Shown piece after piece: positions 22,635 to 34,500 of a stretch of DNA of 64,000 nucleotides. The stretch comes from Sophora flavescens (lineage: Eukaryota; Streptophyta; Magnoliopsida; Fabales; Fabaceae), in the NCBI GenBank assembly GCA_030762895.1, contig CM061067.1, forward strand, positions 165,662,518 through 165,726,517, read 5' to 3'. The notes under the pieces were generated by a model. It searched no databases, was not told the DNA's origin, and saw only the letters and a list, made by a program, of their open reading frames with translations. Position numbers and translations under genes: made by a program. Numbering within the stretch: the first letter of the stretch is position 1; every line of letters begins with the position of its first letter.

Positions 22635-24289
22635 TGATAAGCCTCTGGCTTATCTAGTTTTATGACTAGATGAACTAGGGTTTATGTGCCAATTAGTCGA
22701 GTTCACTCTCGTTTTCGCCCAAATTTTGCCTTGTTTTGTTCCTAAGTTGGACTTTGACTCGTTTTACGTCTTTTGTGTAGTTTTTAGCTTATTTTGGATA
22801 GAATTATGCTTTTGGTTGCTTTTTTGTGTTCTCGGGTCAATAAAGTGAAGCTCAGGAGTCAAGGAAAGCCAAGAAATAGTGGAAATTGCAGTGGGAGACA
22901 CTCGCCCCATGAGTGTACTCGCCTCGCGAGACTGAAGGTCAACAAAGCAGCAAAAGTCATCATTTCTGGATCGCCGCGCGAAAATCTTCTTGCCCCGCGA
23001 GAGTCTGAAGACCAGCAAGACAGAGACTATCACGGCATAGCCGTGATTAAGGTCACGGCTGTGACAAATTGAGTTTTGAAGACTCGCCTCGCGAGAGACA
23101 GCTCGCCTCGCGAGAGTATGAAGACTTGGAAGTCAGAGACCATCACGACCTAGCCGTGATGAAGGTCACAGCCTAGAATTGAAGACTCGCCCCGCGAAAG
23201 GTGTCTCGCCTCGCGAGTCCCTGAAGACCATGGAAGACAGAGACCATCACGGCTTAGCCGTGATGAATATCACGGCTGTGACAGATTAGGGTTTGAAGAC
23301 TCGCCCCGCGAATACAAGATCGCCTCGTGAAAATCCAAAATTTGAAGCGCGCCAATACTAAATTTCGCGTCGCGAGAGTAAGCTCGCCCCGCGAGAGTAA
23401 GCTCGCCCCGCGAGCTGGCGAGAAACAGAATCCTTATTTAATGGCTGTCTCAGATCAGGATTGGAGGAAGTTTGTTTCCACTTGTTTAGGGCAGAGTAGT
23501 AGTGCGAATCCTTGTTTCTGGAGCTGCGTCTCCCTTCTCTTTTCTTTTCTTCTTTTAGTTTATTATTATGGAGATTATTGCCGATTGTTTGTGCGTCGTC
23601 ACGGGCATGAGGAACTAATCCCCTCGTCCGAGGGATCAATGAAGCCACCCATGGCGGTGTACTGTTCTTGTGATGTATTTTTTTCTCCCCTTCTCTTATG
23701 AATGTTTTCCAATTCTGATTTGATTGCGTTGATCATATGTGTTACGTGATGAACTAGTTAACGTGTTTGAGGCCGAACGGCGAGTCGCGTTTTAGAACTT
23801 GAATTGGAATCATTAATTGAATAATGAGCACGACCGTGGAATTATTTGATTAGTGCAACCATATAGGGAACAAGGTTTAATAGAATTCGAGATTAGGATT
23901 ATGAGACCTAGTAAGTAATTAATCCAATCGTTGAATACGTCCTATTGAGCACGACAGTGGATATAGGAGAAATTGGGGGTCCCGGTTGACATTATAATTG
24001 AACTTAGGGAGGAATACATCATCACTTGGGTACTATACATGATTGGGTAGGTGGATTTGAGACCTTGGATACTTTAAATTCTGAATTTAATCACCTTAGT
24101 TTTAATCTATTTGTTACTTGAAATTTTGATCATAATCTCTCTCTCAACCACTTTTCTCACTTGACCAACGTATCGGATTTCCCGCTGATTAGTCGAATTG
24201 GTAGCCCAATCCCTGAGTTCGACCTCGGTAAATTCTTACCGTGTTTTTATTACTTGCGACGACCCGGTACACTTGCCGGAGTCACAACA
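22635..24289 (+). repeat. Right LTR of element A
   Basis: Matches the left LTR over its full length. Differences include scattered C/T changes at CG sites and one extra GAGAGTAAGCTCGCCCCGC unit at about 23,385-23,405, a tandem gain within the CG-module array. Confidence 0.95.
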
Positions 24290-24294
24290 TGTAC

Positions 24295-26652
24295 CCTTAC
24301 CATCATATCTTCCTTCGTGACGAGACTTCGGAAGCCCTACAGGTTCTGCTTCTGACATGTAGTCTGTACAAAACTCAATAACTTCTTCTGCAACATACCT
24401 TTCAACAATAGATGCTTCGGGACGGTGTGGATTTTTCATATATCCTTTCAGGATCTTCATGTATCGCTCAACCGGGTACATGCACCTTAAATAAACGGGA
24501 CCGCACAATCTAATCTCCCTCACTAGATGAACAATCAAATGAACCATGATGTCAAAAAATGAAGGTGGAAAATACATCTCCAATTGGCACAATACAATGG
24601 CTGCCTCATTTTCCAACTCATCCAAATTTTTAGTGTCAATGACCTTGCTACATATAGCATTGAAGAATAAGCATAACCTAGTAATGGCATGTCGACTTTT
24701 TAGGCAATATGTCACGAATGGCCACCGGTAGTAGTTGTTGCATCAAGACATGACAATCATGAGACTTTAAGCCAACTAATTTGAGATCTTTCATTGAGAC
24801 AAGTCTTCTGATATTTGAAGAGTAACCCTGTGGCACTTTGACTCCCCGGAGACATTCACAGAAACTTCTTTTCTCTTTTTTTGATAAAGTATGACATGAT
24901 GGGGGCAAATAAGTCTTCTTATCCCCCACTTTAAGTGGAGCTAACTGCTCTCGTATACCCATCGCAACTAGATCCAGACGAGCATTCACATCATCCTTTG
25001 TCTTGCCTTGAATGTTGAGAAGCGTTCCGATTAAACTGTCACACACATTTTTCTCTACATGCATCACCTCAATACAATGTCTTACATCAAGCTTGCACCA
25101 GTATGGAAGATCAAAGAAGATCGACCTCTTCTTCCATATTTTCTTCTCTGTAGCCTTCTTCTGGGTCTTCCCATAGATAACATTAGTGTTGTTCACCCTT
25201 TCATAAACTTGCTCTCCAGTCAAGGCCACCGGAGCAATTTCATTCTCCGGAAGTCCATTGAAAGCTTTCCTCAATCTACGATAAGGATGATTACGTCGGA
25301 GAAATCTCCGATGCCCAAGGTAAACCGTCTTCCTTCCATGTTGCAGTTGATGGTAACATGTGCCTTCTTCACATATTGGACATGCTTTATGCCCCTTAAC
25401 ACTATACCCACACAGGTTCCCGTATCTTTGGAAAGTCATTGATGGTGCAAAATAACATGGCACGCAATCTGAATGTCTCACGGCAATACCCGTCGATCAC
25501 ATCAACGCCTTCATCCCACATCATTCTCAAGTCTTCAATCAAGGGACTCAGATAAACATCAATATCATTTCCTGGCTGTTTAGGACCCGAAATCATCAGA
25601 CTTAACATAATGTATTTGCGCTTCATGCACAACCAAGGAGACAGGTTGTAAATTACAAGGAGAACAGGCCATGAACTATGAATACTACTTAAGTTTCCAT
25701 ATGGATTCCTTCCATCGGTAGCAAGTCCAAGCCTCGAGGTTTCGGGCTCATTGCCGAAATCCGGAAACAAACTATCAATTCTCTTCCATTGCAAAGAATC
25801 ACCCGGATGGCGAAGCTGTCCATCACACTTCCTCTCATCTGCATGCCATCTAATGTTCTTTGCGTCATTTACATTAGCAAACAATCGCTTGAACCGCGGA
25901 ATCACGGGAAGATACCATAACACCTTCGCAGGAGGACCTTTGGTGACCACATCACAACTAGAATCACCATCCTTCACTTTGTAGCGTGATACCCCACCCC
26001 TGGGGCACTCGTGCATCTCTTCAAACTCTTTCCTGTACAATATGCAATCATTGGGGCAAGCGTGTATTTTCTTATACTCCATACCCATCGGACACAATAT
26101 CTTCTTCGCCTCATAGTTTCGAGATGGCAATGTGTTGCCTTCTGGAAGCATTTCTTTCAACAACTCAAGCAATTCGGTAAAGCTTTTATCGCTCCACCCA
26201 TTTCTCGCCTTCACATTGAACAATCTTAACACCGCCGACAACCGTGTGAAATTAGTGCACCCCGGATACAAAGCCACTTGCGCATCACTGCACAAAGTAT
26301 CATACACATGTGCGCGCCGAAAAGACTCTTGCCCAACATCACGGATCATGTCCTCTAGTCCATCGTCCATTTCCACGTCATCAACTTCCTCTCTATCCGA
26401 CACCCTCGGCCTGTCTAACGATTCACCATGGCATATCCATGTTGTATAACTCTTGCAAATCCCCTCACAAATAAGATGATCACGTATCTCCTCAGCTTCT
26501 AGTCGTCTCTCATTCAAACAGTTAACACAAGGACAATAAAACCTTCCATTACCACTATCAGGAGCATTTGTTTTTGCAAACTGTAGAAAATCTTCCACTC
26601 CATTCTCATACTCATCACTTGTCCGTCTAGCATTCATCCAACCGCGATCCAA
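24295..26652 (-). pseudogene. CACTA-1 TNP2 transposase, 5' part (Transpos_assoc, Transposase_21, DUF4218)
   Basis: Starts MDRGWMNARRTSDEYENGVE at 26,652. Domains in order: the transposase-associated domain (zinc-ligand-like CPCVNCLNERR and HLICEGICKSYTTWICHGE); Transposase_21 (SRLGLATDGRNPYGNL near 25,700, GPKQPGNDIDVYLSPLIEDL near 25,560, VMHVEKNVCDSLIGTL near 25,030), holding the acidic positions of a DDE-type active site; and DUF4218 (LEMYFPPSFFDIMVHLIVHL, RCMYPVERYMKILKGYMKNP). Frame changes near 25,440 and 24,700 break the product. The frame is then cut at 24,294 by element A and resumes at 8,819. In intact elements this protein binds the terminal repeats and catalyses cut-and-paste transposition in the nucleus. 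Confidence 0.92.
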
Positions 26653-27548
26653 GACTAAACCAATACCTTCGTACTTAGTCCAACATATTCATCAACCACT
26701 TCTTATGACAGGGTATGGCCTTAACTCCATTCGAGAAGAAACTTTTTCAACATTCGGTTAACAGTTAGTCCTTAACTCTCATGCTCATACTCGACAAAAT
26801 TTCGGCAGCATTTCCCCGCGGTCTCCGACGTACACTACTTGAACGCGATGACATCCACCACGATAAAGTATGCACCCGGAGAACGAAAGGAAATGTATCA
26901 ATCCGAACTTTCATCAAGTATATAACATTAGAACCAATGAATAACTATTTTAACTGAATTAAGAAAAAGTTTTTTCCCAAACTGTCCAACTTTGGACAAT
27001 TCAAGATCCAACACAATGAGCGGTACATTAAGCACGTACACGTACGCTCATTAGTATTGCATCTCAAACGGGAAACTAAGGCTTTACTAATTATTGTGGG
27101 CATATTCTCGAATCAAATAAATTTTCAAGAAAATACATTAAAACTCCAATGAAAGCTTTTCACCCAAAACGCACCTTCCGAGAGACACGCCTAGTTGTTA
27201 TTGTGCAAAGACAGCAAAGAAGTGAACAAAGCAGAGGCAAAGAGCACTATGCAACGGAGTCAAAGACACTTGTACACCTGCCAACTAAAATAAGAAATAG
27301 GTCTGTTAAATAGAAGTTAGTCATATAGACCCATTGAATAATAGAAACCACTTCTTATTTCAAGAAAAAAAAAAAGAGTGCTTGATTCTCGAGTTGTATA
27401 GCCAAAGTTATAAATTAAAGAATATGAGAAGTTGAAAACATGCGAGATAAGACACGGAATTGAACACAAAAACTGCACTAAAATTGTTAAGAGATTAAAT
27501 CCAAGACTTGTTGTTTTGACCAAGTTATGTCTCGGATTTTTAACAGGA
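26653..27548 (-). other. CACTA-1 5' region, no gene recognised
   Basis: Non-coding DNA upstream of TNP2; probably leader or intron of the transposase transcript. No domain or strong motif seen. Confidence 0.4.
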
Positions 27549-27900
27549 TTTTTTTTTATAAGCCAAATATATATTAAAAAGGAATATTAGGTGTACTCCA
27601 ATCCTTTTACAAAAAAATAGATCACCAATGTAAAGATGATCTTGTGACAAAAGTCAGCATCTAATTTACACTAGTTAGCCACTCAACAAGGATCCCAAAC
27701 CAGAACAAATATTCAAAAATCCCCTAATCAAAAGAACATAGCTTACCCAAGCTAATCCCACCCACTGGAGAAACGAGACCCTCAAACCCAGCATGCCAAA
27801 ACCAGAAAAACCGAACCCCAACTAATTGTATTTATCCAGATATCCAAAGTTAAAACAAAGAAGGACTTTGTCAAAACCAAAGAAACTGACTAAACAAGAA
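27549..27900 (-). mobile_element. LINE (L1-type) 3'-end fragment
   Basis: Begins on the plus strand with a T tract then ATAAGCC. On the minus strand this is a 3' UTR ending TATATTTGGCTTATAAAAAAA, typical of plant L1 elements truncated at the 5' end. The right limit is uncertain and no TSD was confirmed. Confidence 0.5.
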
Positions 27901-28108
27901 GAAGCAACATCCACCTGCAAACAAGTCAAGCTTACCCCACTATAACACCACAAAAGGGTAGCATCCACGGAAGATTTACCGATCTTTCCAAACAAATACG
28001 TGCGAGACTAGCCCAATTCCCACCCTCATCAAAATCCACATGAATATACCATAAGTGAAGAGTGAAGACCAGGATCGACTTTTTGCAAATATTACAAATC
28101 ACACTCAC

Positions 28109-28646
28109 CATATTCCCTGAAGTGCCAAGGACTTTGATTTCTTCTCTATTAACCTCCAAGACCTCACCATCTATCCAAGCTACATCAAAATCCTGCACCC
28201 AAATATGGGTCCTAACTACAGGATTAGAAGCAACAACCTAAAATGCGAGAGAGGGTCACAACTTAATTGTGCTATATACTAATGAAATTTATGCATAATC
28301 AAGCAACTAAGTGAAACTAGCAAACACTGGAAAAAGGAAAAACCAAAGTCTGTCCCTTTAAATCCCACGGAATTAATAGAAATAAACTCCATATATGCAC
28401 ACTAGAAAAAGCAATAAAACAGACATGAGGCACAAGCACGGGAAAGGACATAAACTTGTCCTCCTCACCTATATCAGACCTAACACTTGCTATTCTAAGA
28501 ATAACTCAAAAGATGTTCAATTTCAAACACATCATTGAAGCAAACATCAAATGGAAAGTGAACCCTAAAAAAGGTATTAAACATGAAAAAAATGAAGCAA
28601 AAAACTAAAAGCATTTAGGCAAGGGAAGGGAAACAAACAATACCAT
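28109..28646 (-). pseudogene. Captured 5' fragment of a plant myosin gene (exon 1 ATG, intron 1, exon 2)
   Basis: Exon 2 (28,237-28,109, 43 codons, no stop) contains THIWVQDFDVAWIDGEVLEV followed by NREEIKVLGTSGNM. This matches the SH3-like N-terminal domain of plant myosins (pattern HVWVEDxxxAWIDGEV...TxGKT). It is bounded by an acceptor (CATTTTAG at 28,238-28,245) and a donor (GTGAGTGT from 28,108), the place where plant myosin XI genes commonly have an intron. A candidate exon 1 ends GCAATG at 28,644 directly before GTATTG, so ATG would splice to exon 2 in frame. The motor domain, neck and tail are absent. It lies between the CACTA-1 right terminus and TNP2, in the transposase orientation, as expected for host DNA captured by the element. 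It could in principle be co-transcribed with TNP2. Confidence 0.75.
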
Positions 28647-28659
28647 TGCTCACGAGGAG

Positions 28660-29068
28660 AGGTGCCGATAAGGGAGACAAGTGAGGAGGGCCGCGCGAAA
28701 AATGTGAGTCGGCTTAGGGTCGCGGTGGTCCTCGCGATGGTGAGTGAAAACCGAATGAGTTGGTGTTTGGGTTACAGAGAGGCGCGGTGGTGCAAAGGGC
28801 TGCACGAAAAATGCAGGTCAGGTTAGGGTTATGGTGGTGCTCGCGGTGGTTCAAATGCAGAGATGGTGGTAGTGGTGAGTTGATGTTTGGGGGAGGAGGG
28901 GAACTAGGTCGCGGAGGAGGGAGGAACAATGTGTTGGGAAAAGCGTTAGCGAGAGAAAGAATGGGGTTTCTCGGTTTTCTTCAATGCAAAACAAACTCGA
29001 AACTGAACTGAAGAATGCAGGGATAGGGCGCGGAACTGAAGGAGGGAATGAAAAAAATAGGGAATATT
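28660..29068 (-). other. GC-richer 5' region of CACTA-1
   Basis: Rich in GGTGG/GCGCGG on the plus strand. Probably promoter and leader of the transposon, or the promoter and 5' UTR captured with the myosin fragment. No protein recognised. Confidence 0.35.
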
Positions 29069-29071
29069 ACA

Positions 29072-29521
29072 CATCGGTTATGACTAAAACCGATGTGGTT
29101 AACCATATTATACACATCGGTTAGAAAAAACCGATGTGTAAACCTTAACTTCTGAATTTTTTTTTCAATTTTATACATCGGTTAATAAAAACCGATGTGT
29201 AAAAGTAAATTTTAATTTCTATTTTTTTTTATTTATAATTTTATACATCGGTTAACTAGAAACCGATATAGTTAATCTCTATTTTACACATCGGTTCAAA
29301 GAAACCGATGTTGAATGTTAAAAATTCTGACTTTAAATTTTTTTTATTTTACTTTTAAACATCGGTTAGAAATAACCGATGTGGAAACTTTTTACACATC
29401 GGTTATTCTCTAAACCGATGTGTAATACTTTGGTTTTAATTTCAAAAATGTCGCCGCCTCATTTTACACATCGGTTTCTAAAAAACCGATGTGTAAACTC
29501 CGATGTAGAATGTCTTTTCTG
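29072..29521. repeat. Right subterminal hairpin repeats of CACTA-1
   Basis: About fifteen ACATCGGTT / AACCGATGT motifs, mostly as head-to-head pairs, running up to the terminal inverted repeat. Same motif as at 3,892-4,238. Confidence 0.88.
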
Positions 29522-29529
29522 CACTAGTG

Positions 29530-29939
29530 ACGAGTTCTTTTTATGAATTTTTTAAACAATTTTTTTATTTTTTGTTTTTGCAGGCCAACTCACTTTATAA
29601 AAAACAAACTAATTATAGAAGAATATGACACATGCATGTCTCATTATCCAATCAAGTGCACTGAAACTCTTGCATGGTCAGGGGAGCGCAGGACACCATT
29701 CGATCAAATCAGAATTGACGGATGCAACTAAACCCTTTTAATTTCTTAAAAAACTCAAAAATAGTAAACGTGATTTACTGAGGAGGAGAACATCTCACTT
29801 TTAAGATTTTTTTTTTTTTTTGATAAGCCATCTCACTTTTAAGATTAAAAAGTCAAATTTAATTTTCAAAAATAAAAGTCAAATTTTTTTGAAACAAAAA
29901 TATAAATGTCAAATTTAATATATAAAATTTGCATACTAA
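29530..29939 (+). repeat. Right copy of the 411-bp direct repeat flanking CACTA-1
   Basis: Starts ACGAGTTC directly after the CACTA-1 terminus ...CACTAGTG. It matches 3,475-3,885 and then continues into unduplicated DNA. It includes the same tail-only insertion, so that insertion is older than the duplication. Confidence 0.9.
29809..29828 (-). mobile_element. Tail-only LINE-like insertion (second copy)
   Basis: Same insert and same 18-bp TSD (29,791-29,808 and 29,829-29,846) as at 3,754, one T longer. Confidence 0.7.
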
Positions 29940-30377
29940 ATTTAAATAAGATGAAAACTACCCAACAATTATTGGTTGCAGTGAAATGGACTACGTCTTC
30001 AAACGAATATTAATTTCAAAATCAAAGGTTTGAGTCGCCATTTTGAAGAAAACTTCATCTAATCACAACTCTCAAAAGTTAGTTAAGTTCTGAATACTAC
30101 ATATGTTTTTTTATATTTTTAGTGAGCATAGGATTATTGGGCTTATTTTGGTGCAGATCTCACCAACAACTTTGAGGCTCAAACTGCCTCCTTTTGGGTG
30201 GTTTTCTGCTACAGTTTCGTTATAGGTTGTAGGTGTTGTGGGATTTTGAATTCGGTGGATCAGTTAGTTTCTCTATCTTTATTGTCTTTTTTTGGCTTTG
30301 GTTGAAATTCTACCTTCTCGTACTTGTAACTTGGTTTCGTTTTCAGAATATCCCCTATACTCTTCTAATATATTTTT
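29940..30377. other. Intergenic DNA, nothing recognised
   Basis: AT-rich sequence without a convincing gene. It ends with TATATTTTT (30,369-30,377), the TSD of the hairpin element. Confidence 0.5.
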
Positions 30378-30514
30378 GATTAAAGTAATTTTTGGTCCCT
30401 ATACGTAACAATAATTTTCAATTTGGTCCCCATACGTAAAAAATTATCAATTTGTTCCTTATACATGACACTGGTTTTCAATTTGGTCCTAACACTACAA
30501 CAGATTAGACTTTA

Positions 30515-30835
30515 GATAGCGTTTCCGTATGCCTTTTAATAGCGTTTGTAACCGCTATCTATTCTACCGCTATTAAAACTCGTTAGCAAAGATAGCATTT
30601 AGGAACTGCTATTAATAGGTGACTTTAGATAGCGTTTGTACACGGAAACGCTATCTAAAGTCAGACTTTAGATAGCGTTTCCTTATACAAACGCTATCTA
30701 AAGTCTGACTTTAGATAGCGTTTGTACATGGAAACGCTATCTAAAGTCTGACTTTAGATAACGTTTCCTTATACAAACGCTATCTAAAGTCTGACTTTAT
30801 ATAGCGTTTGTACACGGAAACGCTATCTAAAGCCC
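30515..30835. repeat. Left subterminal repeats of CACTA-2
   Basis: Repeated TTTAGATAGCGTTTCC / GGAAACGCTATCTAAAG hairpins in alternating orientation, some with GTACAAACGC loops. Confidence 0.88.
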
Positions 30836-31559
30836 CTTTTTTTTTTAATTTTATTTCTTAACTTTTACATCCATTATTCCTGCATATTTACACAAAAAAA
30901 CCACAATTGTTGCAGTCAACACAATTGTTCAAAATATGTTCAAAATATAAGTGTTCAATGCAAGACTTGCATGTGTTTGTGCAAACAAACCAAGAACTAT
31001 ACAATCAAAGTGCAACACTCTATACAGCAACTATATATATATATAACCAGATATAAGTACACCACACTGTTTCTAAAGTATTCAAATTCACACGAGTAAG
31101 ACAAAATCAAAGTGCAAGCAACTATACCGGATCTCAATCCTTAAGAAACCAAAATCGGAAAACCAACATACATCTACAATTAATCTACATTTACGACTTG
31201 TTTGTTTTTCATGAGACCAAGACAACACCAAAGTAATGTGTCGAAATGTGATCCAAAGACTCTGTAGCATACATATTGCATTTCCACCACAAAGACTAAC
31301 TTTGTTACATTGGGATACAACGGACTAATTAGGTAAATACTATCGTAGCAAGAAACAGAATTCAAATCAAGCATTAACAAAGTGTAACAAAAATAATAAG
31401 TTTGAACTTATTTTCTCCTAGCAATGCACATCAACTCGAAAGCATGTACCAAGGAAAAACAAATACCTAGATAGTTTGGGGTTGATAAATATAAAGCATT
31501 ATTCACATACCAATGAGTATTGCTGCAACTACTGTGATCAATTTGACATAATCAAACGA

Positions 31560-34500
31560 ACTTTTCAACAATATAGCGACACCACTCTTCCTTGAATTCA
31601 GATAGTTGAGTAGTGGAGTATGTGGAGCATTTGAAGTCAGGGAAGTACTGCGACATAAAAATTAAATAAATTAAGTTACAATTGCTAAAACATTTGAACA
31701 GTCCACGAGTTAAAAGCTAAGTAAACAACATATCGCCATTGGTATTTTAACTTGGTTCTGCAAGATAGTCTCCTTCATGAAACGCATGACATAGTACCCA
31801 CAATGCATCTTTGTTGGGTTGTCTTGGGCACTATAAAAAATAAAATAGTAAATCAATATAGTTTTTTTTATCTAATTGCGCATTAAGTTTTTGCAAATAT
31901 ACCTGTATCTGAATCCATTTAATGTTGGTTGCCTTTAAACGCGGCACCTTAGCTCCGATATTTGCGCGATAAACTTGCAAACCACTAATCACAAAATCAA
32001 ACAGACTTCATTAAGAAACATATTTTCAATCATCACAAACACACGCATGCTCACGTATCGAACAGAATCATAGAAAATCAGAAATATAAAAACATGCTTA
32101 CGTGTCGAAGCAGATTCTTTAATTCAGGCGATCCCTAGGATCAACATACAAGGGATCCAGATAGTAAATAATATCTTCAACAATATTTATATCGCGACAA
32201 GCACCCAATGATTCCTACAAAAATGTTGAGATAACAAATCCTAAGCACCTCAACTTTTATGTAATTCATTATTGTGAATTAAGTCCTAAAGGATAAGCGA
32301 CTCACCCAACATTGCACGGCGCTAAAAACAAGGGCTGATATTCTCTTTCTTTAGTTGCAAACCGGTCAGCTAGATACGTTGTCACGTGAATCCCTCCCGA
32401 AGTAGCCGTATGTATTTGTTTGGTGTGGGGACAAGAACAGAAACCTCCTCGTTATTTCCTTTGGAAGCAACAATTCTTCATACAAATACCTTCAATTAAA
32501 ATATAAAAATGGATTACACCAATGACATCAATATTTAAATGGAAAGACTAAAAAATATTGTACACTTTAAACCTGATTTATTACGATATATGCGGAAATA
32601 ACGGAGGCGGAGATACCCATTCATGATTTACAACTTCTCTACGATATTTTCAGTATTGAGCATCTCAATGAAATGGTGACCAAAAATATTTTGTTCCATC
32701 TCTACGTACAATTGGTCAGCATTTTTCATATTCTTTTGTTCATGTATTTTAAGGAAATTCAAATATTCCGGAGAAGTTGTAGTTGAACCAGTTTGTAGGT
32801 GGGTTGGCCTCGAGTTGCCTCCTTTATTTTCTGGGGTTGTAATTGACTCCTTTGTATATCCGGACACTCTGCCCTTGCCTTTAGCTTTTGCGGGTGCCCG
32901 GAAATTTTGCATTTCAATATGCCGAGTTAGTGATCAACTAATGTAATGCATATATGCCGTATATGAAAAGGTGGAAAAATGCAATTACATACCATATTAA
33001 TTACAACCACGAGATCAATTGGCCATGCCACATAAGTACCTATTGCATCTCCTCTTGTCATCACATCTGCATCAACGATAGGTACCGGCAATGGCGCATC
33101 CCCCTCGGTTGCAACATCAACTCCAACTTTCACATGGTTAAGAAGTCTTGGTCTAGTGTGCGAGTGTAACACCCGGCTCATTGTATACTTTACCCATAGC
33201 AACCATACGATAGTTTGGGGTCGATAAATATAGGCGACATGAGTTGACGCCCTAATCCAATGATAGATTAATAAGTCTGTGAATTAAGGCATCCAATTGA
33301 ATGTATTTAATGCGAATGCAATACTAGTAAAAAAAAAAAGGCATGCATTACCTCTCGGAAGCCTCTTTGGTGAGATGGTAGAGTGCAACTATCTTTGACG
33401 CTTGCTTGGGCTGTGAAATTAGCCTGCCTCTCCTCATCATCCTTTTGTTTCAGCTTTTCTTCCAAAATGTTCAATCTATCGGAGAGTTGAGACACCAATG
33501 TCTCCCACTTTTTCGTTTTCCGAGTTATTTCTTGCACGACCTTCGGGTGGGAAGTAATCTTTTTGTGAGACGCCGAAACCCACACCCCTAACACGCCCCA
33601 GGGTTCTCGGCACACCTATGGCTTTGGCAAGAATATCCTGGCGACCAAAGTCTTCTATCTCTCCCTCTACCGCAGATCGTGATGAGTTCCTCCTGACACA
33701 TAGTTATTGGTGAAATGCAAATGTTAAAATTATTATATATTATCATATGAAAATAACAATTGATAATGTAATCGTTAGTCTACTAACACATTTATTCCAC
33801 ACGGTCTGCGTATTTTTGTTGTCAATTACACCCGCCTTGTTCTCGCGGGCTTTCCTCCACACAATATGGCGTTTAATTTTCTTAACTGGCCCCGCCCCTC
33901 CTATATCTGTATATTGAGATAATATAAATTAACCAAACAGTTTAAAAGTCATATTTACCACAAATGCAGTTAAATATATATATATATATACATACCAATT
34001 CATCCTCAATGTCAGCATACCCCTTACGTGATGCTTTGTAAGGGCATGCAGGATCTAACACCCTGTTGCGATTTTCATTGCTTAATTTCTATTCAGACAC
34101 ATATAAGTAATATTAATACATGGTTAATGTCATATGTACGTATTGCTATAAAATTATAAGGACTAACGTGATATTAAACATACCAGGAATTGAGCATCTC
34201 CTGTGTGTATTGCTATAAAATCTGTCCACTCATCCCTTGATATGTGTGGATATTGTGATGGAGGCTCCTCATTGATATTCCGTTGGCATCTCTTAGAAAT
34301 TGTTTGGTCAATCTAGTTCTGAATGCCCTATGTAGGTTACCGACTTCTGAAGTACAAATTTTTTCCTAGATTCATCAACATTAAAAGACATCGCAAAACA
34401 ATATAAACAACGTGTCAAAGTAAGTATGTTTACATAGTTTACAATATAATTTATAAATTTTAACAATTACCTGTACATCAGCCCATATGCTCTCTTTGAA

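Larger units (their letters stand above)
8825..24289 (+). mobile_element. Element A: Athila-type Ty3/gypsy LTR retrotransposon, pol-deleted, inserted in CACTA-1 TNP2
   Basis: Two long LTRs (1,641 and 1,655 bp) with TGATAAGCC...GTCACAACA ends are flanked by the exact 5-bp TSD TGTAC (8,820-8,824 and 24,290-24,294). The primer site matches the tRNA-Asp 3' end used by Athila elements. The Gag/protease reading frame is Athila-like. Most of RT, RNase H and integrase is deleted, and an independent LTR array (13,885-21,449) sits in the 3' region. The LTRs are nearly identical, so the insertion is young. The element is plus-strand, opposite to the interrupted transposase gene. Confidence 0.95.
3886..29529 (-). 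mobile_element. CACTA-1: autonomous-type CACTA (En/Spm) transposon, broken, with nested LTR elements
   Basis: The right terminus is intact, ending in TGCACTAGTG (its reverse complement begins CACTAGTGCAGAAAAG). Both ends carry arrays of ACATCGGTT hairpin motifs, the subterminal repeats of a CACTA element. The minus strand encodes TNP2 (26,652-24,295, continuing 8,819-7,989) and ORF2 (7,818-4,690). About 10.2 kb remain after removing the LTR-element insertion at 8,825-24,289. The left terminus is missing: the junction reads CATACTAA then GGGATTCCACGTCGG, without a CACTAGTGC end, and there is no 3-bp TSD. A myosin 5' gene fragment lies in its 5' region. With one terminus lost and both genes interrupted, it should be immobile. 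Confidence 0.9.

Noticed and set aside
25751..26449. Overlapping plus-strand frames opposite TNP2
   Set aside because: They mirror the transposase coding sequence on the minus strand and have no independent support.
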